NCBI RefSeq assembly: GCF_011799805.1
Contig: NZ_WXUB01000003.1
Span: 310,001-374,000, forward strand
Length of the DNA: 64,000 bases
Direction of reading: 5' to 3'
DNA from: Maribellus sediminis
GTDB taxonomy: Bacteria; Bacteroidota; Bacteroidia; Bacteroidales; Prolixibacteraceae
Below, piece after piece: positions 49,452-59,474 of the stretch. Each line of letters starts with the position of its first letter. Positions within the stretch are counted from its first letter, which is position 1. The notes under the pieces are model-generated. The model saw only the letters and a list, made by a program, of their open reading frames with translations, was not told the DNA's origin and ran no database searches. The position numbers were made by a program, and so were the translations under genes.

Positions 49452-50798
49452 CTAAAATTCTTCACCAAAGGTTGAACGCACACAACGGAAACCGATGTAC
49501 GACTTGGTGGTATCCTGATATTCGTAAGTACGGGTTGAAACCTGTGTAAATTGCGAAATATCTTTCCACGAACCTCCTCTGATCACTTTACGTTTCATTA
49601 CCGGAGGGTCGTCTTTTCTTGCATTGTAAGTAAATGTTGGGTTCAGGTCGCTGAAGTAGTTGTAACCGGCTTCATCGTAAGCAGTACTGGTCCACTCAGC
49701 TACGTTACCCGACATATCGTAAAGACCGTATTCATTCGGATCGTAACTACCAACTTTCATGGTTGCAATAGCACCATCTTCTACATAATTACCACGAAGT
49801 GGTTTAAAGTTGGCCAGGAATACTCCTTTGTCATCGCGTGGGTAGTAACCTCCCCACGGATACATCGAGAATTCTTTTCCACCTCTGGCAGCATACTCCC
49901 ACTCAACTTCGGTAGGCAAACGGTATTCCATCAGAGTTGGCTCTCCTCTTTCTTCAAGAAAATCGGTTTGAAATTTGGTACGCCAGTTACAGAAAGCATT
50001 CACCTGTTTCCAGGTTACTCCAACAACCGGGTATTCATCGAATCCCGGATGAGAGAAATACTTCATAGCGAGAGGCTCGTTGTATGAATACGTAAAATCC
50101 CTGATCCAACATAGTGTATCGGGATAAACATGCACCTGGTCGCGCATCACAAAAGAAGAACGGTTCTCGATCGGTACGAGATTACCGTCAATATTGTAAA
50201 CATTACCTTCGTAACGTTGTGTTTCGTAATTGTATGAATTGCTGCGTTTTGCTGCCTGGTTCAGGTCGACCCACCAATATTCGTAAACCAGTTTACGGGC
50301 ATCAAATTCTTTTTTGCCAAAAAATCTTTCGTTTTCCGGAATATAAAGATCTTCCATGGCCATTTGATAATCCGGATCTTCCCAATCGATTTTTTCTTTC
50401 CAGTTAATTTGCGGAGGATCGATCGGATTTCCATCACGATCTTCGGTAATCAAAAATTCCGGATATTGTTCTCCTAACATTTCACGAGCCATTTTCTCGC
50501 GCACCCAGTGCACAAACTGGCGGTATTCGTTATTGGTGATTTCAGTATCATCCATCCAGAAAGGCTCCTGTGATACTGTTTTGGTAGGAATTCCAGCTCT
50601 ACTTGCGTCCTGATCGCTCGGCCCGATATTAAAACTCCCCCTGCGGATGTAGACCATTCCGTAAGGTTGCGTTTCTCTGAATCGCTGCCTTTTTTGTACT
50701 CCAACCAGCTCTCCGTTTCCTCCTTGTCCTCCTCCAAAACATCCGGATAGACTGATTACCAGAGTGAATACAACTGCAATTAATAGTAGTTTTTTCAT
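49452..50798 (-). CDS. gldK: Type IX secretion lipoprotein GldK (PorK)
   Basis: A 448-residue outer-membrane-associated lipoprotein that forms rings with GldN. The frame runs back to 50957, but MKKLLLIAVVFTLVISLSGC from the ATG at 50798 is the evident lipoprotein signal (Cys20). The FGE-like domain has YGMVYIRRGSFNIG, DDTEITNNEYRQFVHWVRE and KVIRGGSWKD. Starting at 50798 leaves a gap of about 106 bases to the porP stop codon, which avoids the overlap seen with the longer frame. A second, very similar copy closes the cluster (44570-45925). Confidence 0.94.
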   Translation of the reverse strand: MKKLLLIAVVFTLVISLSGCFGGGQGGNGELVGVQKRQRFRETQPYGMVYIRRGSFNIGPSDQDASRAGIPTKTVSQEPFWMDDTEITNNEYRQFVHWVREKMAREMLGEQYPEFLITEDRDGNPIDPPQINWKEKIDWEDPDYQMAMEDLYIPENERFFGKKEFDARKLVYEYWWVDLNQAAKRSNSYNYETQRYEGNVYNIDGNLVPIENRSSFVMRDQVHVYPDTLCWIRDFTYSYNEPLAMKYFSHPGFDEYPVVGVTWKQVNAFCNWRTKFQTDFLEERGEPTLMEYRLPTEVEWEYAARGGKEFSMYPWGGYYPRDDKGVFLANFKPLRGNYVEDGAIATMKVGSYDPNEYGLYDMSGNVAEWTSTAYDEAGYNYFSDLNPTFTYNARKDDPPVMKRKVIRGGSWKDISQFTQVSTRTYEYQDTTKSYIGFRCVRSTFGEEF

Positions 50799-50904
50799 AG
50801 TTCTTCTTTTTACGATCGTGGGTCTGCTTTTGTAAAAAACATTATGCCAATAAAATAATAAAATATTAATGTTTAATCCAAACGCCAGGTTTATTTCATT
50901 GTTT

Positions 50905-51864
50905 TTACAAAAACCTAATACTCTTATACTTTTGATTACGACTTCGCTCCAAATCAATGGAATAACTCACAAAAAACTCCTGTGAGGTCCGGCCATTATT
51001 TCCGAGCGCCGATGTAACCAGGTCGAAAGAATAGCCAATTCGTAATCCATTTATCAATTCAACTCCCATTAACAGGGAAACGGCATCCTGAACACGGTAA
51101 CTCAAACCTGCCCAGAATTTATCGTTATACACCACATTTGTGTTCAAATCGATCTGCCACGAGGCCAGATCAGACTTCAACAGAAAAGAGGGCCGCAACT
51201 CAAATAACGGATCTGTCAGCGATATATTGTAACCTCCCATTAAATAAACGTGCCTTACCAAAAAATCAACTGCCAGATCATCATACTTCACTTCCCCCTG
51301 ATTAAGGTGAGTTCCTGAAACACCTAAATAGTATTTATTGGTGTACAGGTAGGCTCCCAATCCTACATCAAAGGTTAGCTGACTCGATTCCTGCTGCGGG
51401 ATGAGGTTGTCACCTGTTCCTCCTTCTGAATTATTCAACACATCATCAGGTGAAGTCCAGCCTTTATCAGGATTAATATTGAAATTATAAACACCGGGAG
51501 AGACTCCGATTCCGAGTGTTCCGAAACGGGTTTCAACCTTATATGAATAATCAAGGTTGATCCACATGTTGTCGTAATATCCGTACTGGTCGCTCACAAT
51601 ATTAATTCCTAATCCACCAGGTGCTCCAAATGCATTTATAGCGGCATCAACGCTAAAAACCAATGTCTTTGGTTCTCCTCCTCCATATCCAACCCACTGG
51701 TAACGATTTAAAAGCAGTCCGTTAATTGCATCCTCTGCGCCGGCATAACCCGGATTCACCCCCAACTTATAAAACATATTGTTGGTATATTGAGGGTCTT
51801 GCTGACCAAGTACCGCGATATTAACGAACATTAAAAAATATAGAAAAGAAACACTTTTCCTCAT
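50905..51864 (-). CDS. porP: PorP/SprF-family type IX secretion outer-membrane protein
   Basis: A 319-residue outer-membrane barrel of the PorP/SprF family, which works with the type IX machinery in attaching or secreting cargo such as adhesins. It has a signal peptide (ending VLGQ, residue 21) and then the hallmark QDPQYTNNMFYKLGVNPGYAG. Mature strands are amphipathic and it ends in YSIDLERSRNQKYKSIRFL. It stands first in the gldKLMN cluster, as in many Bacteroidota. Confidence 0.92.
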   Translation of the reverse strand: MRKSVSFLYFLMFVNIAVLGQQDPQYTNNMFYKLGVNPGYAGAEDAINGLLLNRYQWVGYGGGEPKTLVFSVDAAINAFGAPGGLGINIVSDQYGYYDNMWINLDYSYKVETRFGTLGIGVSPGVYNFNINPDKGWTSPDDVLNNSEGGTGDNLIPQQESSQLTFDVGLGAYLYTNKYYLGVSGTHLNQGEVKYDDLAVDFLVRHVYLMGGYNISLTDPLFELRPSFLLKSDLASWQIDLNTNVVYNDKFWAGLSYRVQDAVSLLMGVELINGLRIGYSFDLVTSALGNNGRTSQEFFVSYSIDLERSRNQKYKSIRFL

Positions 51865-51979
51865 ACTATTCTTTCATGTGCAATTTAGCCAATTCTAACC
51901 CTGATAAAGAAATAAAAAAAATGTTGTTTGTAACAACCTTCTGTTAACAAGGTATGCAAAGAACGCTTATTACTGGGTA

Positions 51980-53131
51980 TTATTTTAATAATTCGTCGAT
52001 TTTTTGAACATATTTGAGATAAATTTCCGGGATTTCGTTGTGCGATGCCTCCAGATAATCCTGTTCGGAACAAGCCAGAAAAACAAAGCTGTTTCCCATT
52101 GTTTGCAACCGAAGCCACCATTGCCCGGTTGTATTATCTTCATAAAAAACCAGCGGTGTTTCCACCTGCCAGATTTCAACTTTATGAACAACAAAGTGTT
52201 CCTCAACTTGAGGGTCAGCGTGACTCCGCTGTAAAACACCTTCGATAAAGTACCAGGCGCTTTCCGCTGCCAGCGCCACATTCAATCCGTCAGCGGCTTT
52301 ATCATCATTCACCTCGAATAAGGCAAAAGTTTTTAGGCGGCGGCTTAATCCGGCATATTTGGCCAGCTGGCAGATCTCTTCTCCTCCCAGCCCGTTAGGC
52401 AATTTTCGCTTTCCTTTTACTTCCGAATGCTTCAGTGTTCCGAAATCAACGGCAACAAAATCGCTGTTTCGAAAGATCGGTTCTGCCAGAACGATGCTGT
52501 CTTTTAAAGCTCCTAAACTAAGATGTTCGCCAACTCCCTTTGTTTTTTCAAACAATGCAGCCGGGACATGATGACGCTGGTAACCCACAAGACTAAACTG
52601 AAAAATATCGGGCTGTTTGGTAAAAATTCGCGACAGGTAGTTTTGATTATCATAAGCTTCTTTTCCTTTCCGAACATCCAGAAACGCATCTACTGCCGAA
52701 AAGGTAAAAAACTGATTTCCCCGAAAGGCCTGACAGATTCCGTAGGCAAAATCCTCGCTACCACCCAGCACCAGGACGGTCACATTCAACTCGGCTAAAT
52801 AATCGGTGATATCGCGTAAAGCGTAGTAATTGCCTTTGAGAGTTTGTGCCTGTTTCAGGTTTCCCAGGTCGATTACTTTTATTTTACCCGGTGCGGCCAG
52901 TTGATACAATTCCTTTCTGATAGCATCAGGAACAGAACTAGCCACAAGCTCGTTATCTTTCGTTTCGAATGGTACTCCAACAATTGCAATATCGGCCTTA
53001 CCCAGATTCGATCCTGAACAAGCCAGTGTATTTTTTTCAAGGACAGTACCAAAAGAATGGTTCGGGCTTAAACGCGTGTTTTTATTCAGCACCTCAAAAT
53101 CAACCGCATCAAAGTATTCAGTCAGGTCCAT
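51980..53131 (-). CDS. Arginase/formimidoylglutamase-fold protein with incomplete metal site
   Basis: A 383-residue protein of the ureohydrolase (arginase, agmatinase, HutG) fold. The three metal motifs of the family can be placed, but are degraded: GGDH reads GGSEDF (Glu126 for the His), DAHxD reads DAFLD (148-152, Phe for His), and DxD reads VDFG (Asp229, Gly231). So roughly three of six ligands remain. It may be a non-catalytic or altered enzyme. An N-terminal extension (about 45 residues) is present. It is upstream of porP on the same strand, 115 bases away, and after topA. Bacteroidota often carry such a gene beside the type IX cluster; any link to secretion is unproven. Confidence 0.8.
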   Translation of the reverse strand: MDLTEYFDAVDFEVLNKNTRLSPNHSFGTVLEKNTLACSGSNLGKADIAIVGVPFETKDNELVASSVPDAIRKELYQLAAPGKIKVIDLGNLKQAQTLKGNYYALRDITDYLAELNVTVLVLGGSEDFAYGICQAFRGNQFFTFSAVDAFLDVRKGKEAYDNQNYLSRIFTKQPDIFQFSLVGYQRHHVPAALFEKTKGVGEHLSLGALKDSIVLAEPIFRNSDFVAVDFGTLKHSEVKGKRKLPNGLGGEEICQLAKYAGLSRRLKTFALFEVNDDKAADGLNVALAAESAWYFIEGVLQRSHADPQVEEHFVVHKVEIWQVETPLVFYEDNTTGQWWLRLQTMGNSFVFLACSEQDYLEASHNEIPEIYLKYVQKIDELLK

Positions 53132-53182
53132 ATTTTTTGCCTAAAAATAAGGGCAAATGATGGAATCATCTGCCCTTATAAT

Positions 53183-55519
53183 TTATTTTTTTCTTGTTCT
53201 TTTCGCTTTTGGAGCGGGACCGCTTTCTATGATCTTCATACAATCCTCGAAACTAAGTTCCTCAGCTTTAGATGACTTCGGAATCTTAAAGTTCTTCTTT
53301 TTATATTTGATGTATGGCCCCCATCTTCCGTTTAATACCTGTAGATCAGCATCTTCTTTAAACACCTTCACTATGGAATTTCGGTCTTTCTCGCGCTTGG
53401 CTTCAATCAATTCAATGGCGCGGTCGAGTTCTACCGAATAAGGATCATCTTCTTTACCAAGCGAAACAAACTTGTTATCGTGCCTCACATATGGCCCGAA
53501 ACGACCAATGGCAACGGTAACTTTTTTGCTTTCGTATTCACCTAATTCACGTGGAAGTTTGAACAGATCCAAAGCTTCCTCCAGTGTAATAGTTTCCAGA
53601 TGCTGACCAGAACGCAAACTTGAAAACGTAGGTTTTTCGGCATCTTCTTCAGTTGAAGCCTCGCCAAGTTGAGCTAATGGCCCAAAACGACCGATCTTCA
53701 CCGAAACCTGTTTTCCAGTTTTCGGATCGACACCTAAAATACGCTCACCTTTCGAGCGCTCTGCATTCTGAGTAGCATCTTCCACACGTTTGTGGAACGG
53801 CTGGTAGAACTTGTCGATCACTTCGTTCCACACCTTCTTGCCGTCAGCTATCTGGTCAAATTGCTTTTCAACATCGGCAGTAAAGTTGTAATCCATGATC
53901 TGCTCAAAATTGTCGATCAGGAAATCATTTACCACAATGCCGATATCGGTTGGGAACAGCTTGTTTTTTTCTGCTCCGGTTATTTCAGTTTTAACTTCTT
54001 CCTTAATTTCTCCTTTTTTCAACTCCAGCACCTGGTAATCGCGTTCCACTCCGGGGCGATCTTCTTTTACCACATAATTTCGGTTTTGAACCGTAGTAAT
54101 GGTTGGTGCATAAGTTGACGGACGTCCGATTCCCAGTTCTTCGAGTCGTTTTACCAACGAAGCTTCTGTGTAACGCGCCGGTCGCTGCGTAAAACGCTCA
54201 GTTGCCAAAATGGATGATAAGCGGAGTTCATCTTTCGCGCGTAATGGCGGAATGATACTTTGTCCGTTTCCGTTTGCAGAGTTATCATCATCGGTCGATT
54301 CAATATAAACACGCAGGAATCCATCAAAAACGATTACTTCTCCGCTGGCGATAAATTTTTCACTGGTATTTGAAATATCGATAGTAACCGTAGTTTTTTC
54401 CATAATGGCATCAGCCATTTGCGATGCGATGGTACGTTTCCAGATCAATTCGTACAAACGCTGTTCCTGCGCCGAACCATCAACCGTTTCGTTCTCCATA
54501 TAAGTAGGACGAATGGCTTCGTGTGCCTCCTGAGCTCCTTTCGACTTGGTTTTGAATCGACGAACTTTCACATAATTCTCGCCGTGCAATTCTTCAATTT
54601 TCTGTTTTGAAGTATTAATGGCCAGGTTCGAAAGGTTCACCGAGTCGGTACGCATGTACGTGATCTTTCCACTTTCGTACAAACGCTGAGCAACAGCCAT
54701 CGTCTGTGAAACCGAGAAACCCAGTTTACGGCTGGCTTCCTGCTGAAGCGTAGATGTTGTAAATGGTTGAGCAGGCGTGCGTTTTCCCGGCTTTTTCGCC
54801 ACATCGCTAACCGTGTATCCTGCTGTTTTGCATTTTTCAAGAAAAGCGTTGGCTTCGTCGCGGGTTTTAAAACGTTTCGAAAGTTCAGCTTTTAATTCAA
54901 CCTGATTACCATTTTCATCAGGCACCAGGAACACAGCAATCACCCGAAAAGCCGATTCGCTGGTAAAATCGCGGATTTCACGTTCGCGTTCAACAATTAA
55001 ACGCACAGCTACCGACTGCACCCTTCCGGCCGAGAGTGATGGTTTTACCTTTTTCCACAACACCGGTGAAACTTCGAAACCCACAATACGGTCGAGTACA
55101 CGACGAGCTTGTTGTGCATCAACCAAATGATCGTCGATACTTCGCGGATTTTTTATGGCGTTGGTAATAGCATCCTTGGTGATCTCGTGAAAGACAATGC
55201 GTTTTGTCTTCTCCGGATTCAACTTTAACACCTCTTTCAGGTGCCAGGCAATGGCTTCTCCCTCGCGGTCTTCATCGGAAGCGAGCCAGACCATTTCGGC
55301 GTCCTTTGCCAGTTTCTTCAGTTCAGTAACTATTTTTCGCTTATCCGGGGTAACAATGTATTTGGGCTTAAAATTCTTTTCAATGTCAATTCCGAAATCC
55401 TTCTTCTCCAGGTCTCTCACATGGCCCATGCTTGAGGTTACCAAATATCCATCTCCAAGAAATCTTTCGATGGTTTTGGCCTTTGCGGGAGACTCGACTA
55501 TTACCAGGTTTTTCTGCAT
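53183..55519 (-). CDS. topA: DNA topoisomerase I
   Basis: A 778-residue type IA topoisomerase that relaxes negative supercoils. The Toprim domain (VIVESPAKAKTI at 6-17, ASDEDREGEAIAWHL) is followed by the catalytic domain with active-site Tyr in ITYMRTDS (about residue 290). The C-terminal part (from about 590) contains topoisomerase I C-terminal repeats (VSVKIGRFGPLAQLG, VTVAIGRFGPYVRH, LQVLNGRWGPYIKY) instead of zinc fingers, and a basic tail KAKRTRKK. Upstream it is divergent from the PBP1A gene. Confidence 0.96.
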   Translation of the reverse strand: MQKNLVIVESPAKAKTIERFLGDGYLVTSSMGHVRDLEKKDFGIDIEKNFKPKYIVTPDKRKIVTELKKLAKDAEMVWLASDEDREGEAIAWHLKEVLKLNPEKTKRIVFHEITKDAITNAIKNPRSIDDHLVDAQQARRVLDRIVGFEVSPVLWKKVKPSLSAGRVQSVAVRLIVEREREIRDFTSESAFRVIAVFLVPDENGNQVELKAELSKRFKTRDEANAFLEKCKTAGYTVSDVAKKPGKRTPAQPFTTSTLQQEASRKLGFSVSQTMAVAQRLYESGKITYMRTDSVNLSNLAINTSKQKIEELHGENYVKVRRFKTKSKGAQEAHEAIRPTYMENETVDGSAQEQRLYELIWKRTIASQMADAIMEKTTVTIDISNTSEKFIASGEVIVFDGFLRVYIESTDDDNSANGNGQSIIPPLRAKDELRLSSILATERFTQRPARYTEASLVKRLEELGIGRPSTYAPTITTVQNRNYVVKEDRPGVERDYQVLELKKGEIKEEVKTEITGAEKNKLFPTDIGIVVNDFLIDNFEQIMDYNFTADVEKQFDQIADGKKVWNEVIDKFYQPFHKRVEDATQNAERSKGERILGVDPKTGKQVSVKIGRFGPLAQLGEASTEEDAEKPTFSSLRSGQHLETITLEEALDLFKLPRELGEYESKKVTVAIGRFGPYVRHDNKFVSLGKEDDPYSVELDRAIELIEAKREKDRNSIVKVFKEDADLQVLNGRWGPYIKYKKKNFKIPKSSKAEELSFEDCMKIIESGPAPKAKRTRKK

Positions 55520-55699
55520 ACTTTTTCTAATCCGTTCAAAAAAATTTCTGCAAATTAAAGCATTTCAATCGCTAAGTTCAAAATTTGCACAGCTATTTTT
55601 ATATTTCTATTTCTTTGAAAATGATGATTTTATTTTTAAAAATCTAAAATATTATTGCCGTTCAGGACGTTAAAACAGTGCTGCAAAAGTAATATCGTA

Positions 55700-55707
55700 T
55701 ATATTTG
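55700..55707 (+). promoter_or_regulatory. Candidate -7 promoter element for the PBP1A gene
   Basis: TATATTTG matches TAnnTTTG exactly, 26 bases before the ATG at 55734. Confidence 0.5.
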
Positions 55708-55733
55708 TTGTCCTATTATAATCAGCGAAATCC

Positions 55734-58109
55734 ATGGGGGAAAAAAGTTCGAATTTTAAAATTTACCTGCTCGCATTTTGGTCGTTATTTGTTTTGTTTG
55801 CCGGTGGCATTACTTTGCTTTTCATTCTGATTGCCAACGGGAAACTGGGATTTATGCCAAGCTTCGAGGAGCTCGAAAACCCTAAAAACATACTGGCTTC
55901 AGAGATTTATTTTGAAGATGGAAAAATCATCGACAAATATTTCGTGAGCGAAAACCGCACCTTTGTCGACTATGATAATTTGCCACCTCATTTGATTGAT
56001 GCACTGGTTGCAACCGAAGATGTGCGTTTCTACAAACATTCGGGAATCGATTTACGTGGATTGGTGCGAGTTGCCAAAGGTATCGTAACCGGAGATTCGA
56101 GTTCGGGAGGAGGAAGTACCCTGAGTCAGCAGCTGGCAAAAATGCTTTTCCCGAGAACCGGGGTAGAAAGCAAATTCGACCTGGTGCTGCGAAAATTCAA
56201 AGAGTGGGTGATTGCCGTTAAACTCGAACGCAGTTACACCAAGGAAGAAATCGTTTTGATGTATTTGAATAAATACGACTACCTGAACAACGCAGTTGGT
56301 ATTAAATCGGCAGCCAACGTTTATTTTAGTATTCCTCCTGATTCGTTAAAACTTCACCAGGCTGCCATGTTGGTGGGTATGGCCAAAAACTCGTCGCTGT
56401 ATAACCCGGTGCGACGCCCCGAACTGGTTCTAAAACGCCGCAACGTGGTGCTTTCGCAGATGCAGAAATACGGCTATATCACTAAAGCCGAAAGCGATTC
56501 AGCAAAACAGCTGCCACTCGACTTAGATTACAATAAAGTAGATTACAAACTTGGCCCGGCTCCTTATTTCAGGGAGTACCTGCGACTAACTTTGTCGGCA
56601 GAAAAACCTGAACGTGAAAATTATGCGTCGTGGCAAGGTCAGAAATACATTGAGGACCTGGCGGAATGGGAAAGCAATCCCTTGTTTGGCTGGTGCAACA
56701 AAAACAAAAAACCAAACGGTGAGAATTACAACATTTACACCGACGGGCTTAAAATTTATACCACACTTGATTCGCGCATGCAAAAGTACGCGGTTGAAGC
56801 AGTTGAACAACACCTGCGCTACGATCTGCAGCCACTGTTCGATGATAATATTAGCAACCTGAATAATCCGCCTTTTGCCAATAACATGAGTGCAACAGAA
56901 GTGGATGATTTACTCGACCGCGAGATCCGCAAAAGTGAACGCTATCGAGTAATGCGCCAGTCGGGTAAAAGTTTTGAGCAGATAAAGCAGCGTTTTAACG
57001 AACCGGCCGAAATGACCGTGTTCTCCTGGAAAGGAGAGGTTGATACCACCATGACTCCGATGGATTCGATAAAATACTACCTGCGTTATTTCCGTTCGTC
57101 GTTTATGGCGGTTGATACCGAAAGCGGCAAGGTAAAAGCCTATGTGGGTGGTCCCAACTACCAGTACTTTATGTACGATATGGTAAAAGACGGTAAACGT
57201 CAGGTGGGTTCTACTGTGAAACCATTTCTTTACACGCTGGCTATGCAAAACGGACTTACTCCTTGTACAAAAGTGCCTTATGTCAGTCAGCAATTTATTC
57301 AGCCCGATGGTTCGATTTACGAACCAAAAGATTCGGACGTTGACGAGGAAAAGGACGGGCAAATGGTGACCCTGAAATGGGGACTGGCCAACTCAAAAAA
57401 CCGAATTTCAGCCTGGGTACTAAAACAATACAATCCGGCAGCGGTGGTTGAAGTGATGAAACGTTTGGGCATTGTTAGTCCGATTGATCCGGTGAATTCG
57501 ATGTTCCTCGGGGTTTCGGATGTAACCTTGTACGAAATGGTTGGGGCATTTAATACCTATGCCAACCTTGGCGTTTATACCAAACCCTATTTTGTTACAC
57601 GCATTGAAGACCGTTTTGGTAATGTAATTGCCCGCTTTTATCCTGAACGCCACGAGGCCATCGATGCACAAACCGCCTACCTAATGCTGAATTTGCTTCA
57701 GGGAGTTATTGATGAAGGCACCGGTATTCGTTTGCGTTCCACGAATCTGTGGCGCGAAAGGGTAACGAAGGAATATGGAGATTTCTCGATGCCAATTGCC
57801 GGAAAAACAGGAACTACGCAAAACCATTCCGATGGTTGGTTTATCGGTATCACACCAAAATTAACTGCCGGAGTATGGACAGGAGCCGACCTCCGAAGCA
57901 TCCACTTTAAATCCATTGGAGCCGGACAGGGAGCTAACATGGCATTACCCATCTGGGGTTATTTTTACAAGAAAGTTCTGGCCGATGAATCATTGGGAAT
58001 AAAGGAAGAGGATATGCAGTTTAAAAAACCCGCTAATTTCAATATCAACCTCGATTGCGACGATTCAAACAAAACAAAAAGTCCGGCTGAATTTGATGAG
58101 TTTTTCTAG
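55734..58109 (+). CDS. Penicillin-binding protein 1A (bifunctional transglycosylase/transpeptidase)
   Basis: A 791-residue class A PBP that polymerises and cross-links peptidoglycan. An N-terminal cytoplasmic stub and membrane anchor (about 10-33) lead to the GT51 domain (ALVATEDVRFYKHSGID with catalytic Glu; GGGSTLSQQLAKML), a linker, then the transpeptidase domain with Ser in GSTVKPFLY, the SKN-type motif NSKNRIS and KTGTTQNHSDGWF. The C-terminal tail is short and acidic. It appears intact and is the only large PBP in the window. Convergent with the nitroreductase gene. Confidence 0.94.
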   Translation: MGEKSSNFKIYLLAFWSLFVLFAGGITLLFILIANGKLGFMPSFEELENPKNILASEIYFEDGKIIDKYFVSENRTFVDYDNLPPHLIDALVATEDVRFYKHSGIDLRGLVRVAKGIVTGDSSSGGGSTLSQQLAKMLFPRTGVESKFDLVLRKFKEWVIAVKLERSYTKEEIVLMYLNKYDYLNNAVGIKSAANVYFSIPPDSLKLHQAAMLVGMAKNSSLYNPVRRPELVLKRRNVVLSQMQKYGYITKAESDSAKQLPLDLDYNKVDYKLGPAPYFREYLRLTLSAEKPERENYASWQGQKYIEDLAEWESNPLFGWCNKNKKPNGENYNIYTDGLKIYTTLDSRMQKYAVEAVEQHLRYDLQPLFDDNISNLNNPPFANNMSATEVDDLLDREIRKSERYRVMRQSGKSFEQIKQRFNEPAEMTVFSWKGEVDTTMTPMDSIKYYLRYFRSSFMAVDTESGKVKAYVGGPNYQYFMYDMVKDGKRQVGSTVKPFLYTLAMQNGLTPCTKVPYVSQQFIQPDGSIYEPKDSDVDEEKDGQMVTLKWGLANSKNRISAWVLKQYNPAAVVEVMKRLGIVSPIDPVNSMFLGVSDVTLYEMVGAFNTYANLGVYTKPYFVTRIEDRFGNVIARFYPERHEAIDAQTAYLMLNLLQGVIDEGTGIRLRSTNLWRERVTKEYGDFSMPIAGKTGTTQNHSDGWFIGITPKLTAGVWTGADLRSIHFKSIGAGQGANMALPIWGYFYKKVLADESLGIKEEDMQFKKPANFNINLDCDDSNKTKSPAEFDEFF

Positions 58110-58148
58110 TGAGCTTTGGGCTACGAGCCTTGAGTAGTGAGCTTTTAA

Positions 58149-58177
58149 CTTTTCCAAAGTTCGGAACTTTGGAAAAG
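58149..58177. terminator. Perfect hairpin between convergent genes
   Basis: CTTTTCCAAAGTT and AACTTTGGAAAAG form a 13-bp stem with loop CGG between the PBP1A and nitroreductase genes. No long T run follows on either strand, so it is a possible weak bidirectional terminator or a repeat. Confidence 0.6.
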
Positions 58178-58197
58178 ATTCCGGGTTTAAGCCAATT

Positions 58198-58716
58198 CTA
58201 AAACTTATTCTCGCGTATCTTTTCGAGTTGCAATTCTTCGAAAGGTTTTCCGGTTCTTGTCTGTTCGGGATAACCAACCGTTACAATACTCAAAATCCTG
58301 AAATTTTCAGGAATATCAAGTAAATCCTGAATGTATTTTTCGGCTGAAATTTCTTCCGAATGCATGCGCTTTCTGATTTGTATCCAACAGCTTCCTAGTC
58401 CTAAAGACTGAGCGGTTAATTGTAAAAGAATAGTTGCAATGGAACAGTCTTCCACCCACACATCGTTTTTAGTTTCATCGGCACAAACAACTATTGCCAG
58501 GGGTGAAGTTGAAAGTGGCATTACACCGTGCGGCTTACACTTTTTCAGGTCAGCAATCAGTTCCGGATCATCCACAAATAAAAATTCCCATGGATTTATG
58601 TTCTTTGAAGAGGGAGAACGTAAAGCAGCTTCCTTCAGAATTTCCAGTTTTTCAACTTCAATCTTCTGCGAAGTATATTTCCGGATACTTCTGCGTTGGC
58701 GTAAAAGTTCGATCAT
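58198..58716 (-). CDS. Nitroreductase-family flavoprotein
   Basis: A 172-residue FMN-dependent oxidoreductase. RRSIRKYTSQKIE is the FMN-binding opening, AALRSPSSKNINPWEF binds the cofactor phosphate, and GLGSCWIQIR lies in the C-terminal half. Such proteins reduce nitro compounds, quinones or flavins with NAD(P)H; the substrate is unknown. It overlaps no neighbour and is followed, in the direction of transcription, by the hairpin near 58149. The racemase gene starts 26 bases upstream of it on the same strand. Confidence 0.88.
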   Translation of the reverse strand: MIELLRQRRSIRKYTSQKIEVEKLEILKEAALRSPSSKNINPWEFLFVDDPELIADLKKCKPHGVMPLSTSPLAIVVCADETKNDVWVEDCSIATILLQLTAQSLGLGSCWIQIRKRMHSEEISAEKYIQDLLDIPENFRILSIVTVGYPEQTRTGKPFEELQLEKIRENKF

Positions 58717-58742
58717 AATAGTTGATTCATAATTAGTAAAAC

Positions 58743-59435
58743 TTACTTCAGCGCAAATTCAACGGCCATTTCGGCATGAATCCGCGTAGTATCAAATACA
58801 GGAACATTCACATCACCACTTTGAATTAACAGCGGTATCTCGGTGCATCCGAGAATCACTCCCTCCGCTCCTGCTTTTACCGCTTTGTCAATAATTGCCC
58901 GGTACGCCTGTTTTGATTCTGTTTTTATGTTTCCTTTTACAAGCTCATCATAAATAATCCGGTGCACGGTTTCCCGGTCCTGTTTATCAGGAATCAACGT
59001 TTCAATCCCGAAATTCTGATCGAGAATACGCTTGTAGAAATCCATTTCCATGGTGAAACGGGTACCAAGCAATAATACCTTTTTAATGTTCTGTTGCTGA
59101 ATCGCCCGTCCGGCAGCTGCGGCGATATGAAGAAACGGGATGTTGGTATTTTGCGTGATCTCCCGGCTACATAAATGCATGGTGTTGGTGCATAATACAA
59201 TAAATTCAGCACCTGCTTTTTCAAGATTTCGCGCAGCTTCCACCATTGCTTCTGTTAGTGAATTCCAGTCGTCCCTGTGCTGAAATTCTTCGATCTCAGC
59301 AAAGTCAACCGACTCGAGAACACACTTAGCCGAATGATAACCACCCAGCTTTTCATTCACTTTCCTGTTAATTATCCGATAATACACCTGGGTCGATTCC
59401 CAGCTCATTCCACCGATCAGTCCGATTTTCTTCAT
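58743..59435 (-). CDS. Aspartate/glutamate racemase family protein
   Basis: A 230-residue cofactor-independent racemase fold. KIGLIGGMSWEST opens the first half, VLCTNTMHL carries the first catalytic Cys and GVILGCTEIPLLI the second. The YgeA-type aspartate racemase group matches best by the phrase GGMSWEST. A role in D-amino acid metabolism is plausible; the exact substrate is not determined. It probably forms a two-gene unit with the downstream nitroreductase (26-base gap). Confidence 0.9.
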   Translation of the reverse strand: MKKIGLIGGMSWESTQVYYRIINRKVNEKLGGYHSAKCVLESVDFAEIEEFQHRDDWNSLTEAMVEAARNLEKAGAEFIVLCTNTMHLCSREITQNTNIPFLHIAAAAGRAIQQQNIKKVLLLGTRFTMEMDFYKRILDQNFGIETLIPDKQDRETVHRIIYDELVKGNIKTESKQAYRAIIDKAVKAGAEGVILGCTEIPLLIQSGDVNVPVFDTTRIHAEMAVEFALK

Positions 59436-59474
59436 CGATTTGGCTTTTAGCGTGTAAAGTTAGGAGATAAAAAA

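Noticed and set aside
49551-50087. 178-codon frame antisense to gldK
   Set aside because: Fully inside gldK, whose frame is supported by homology with the second copy.
50798-50957. N-terminal extension of gldK
   Set aside because: It would overlap porP and place the lipoprotein signal inside the chain; the ATG at 50798 gives a proper lipoprotein.
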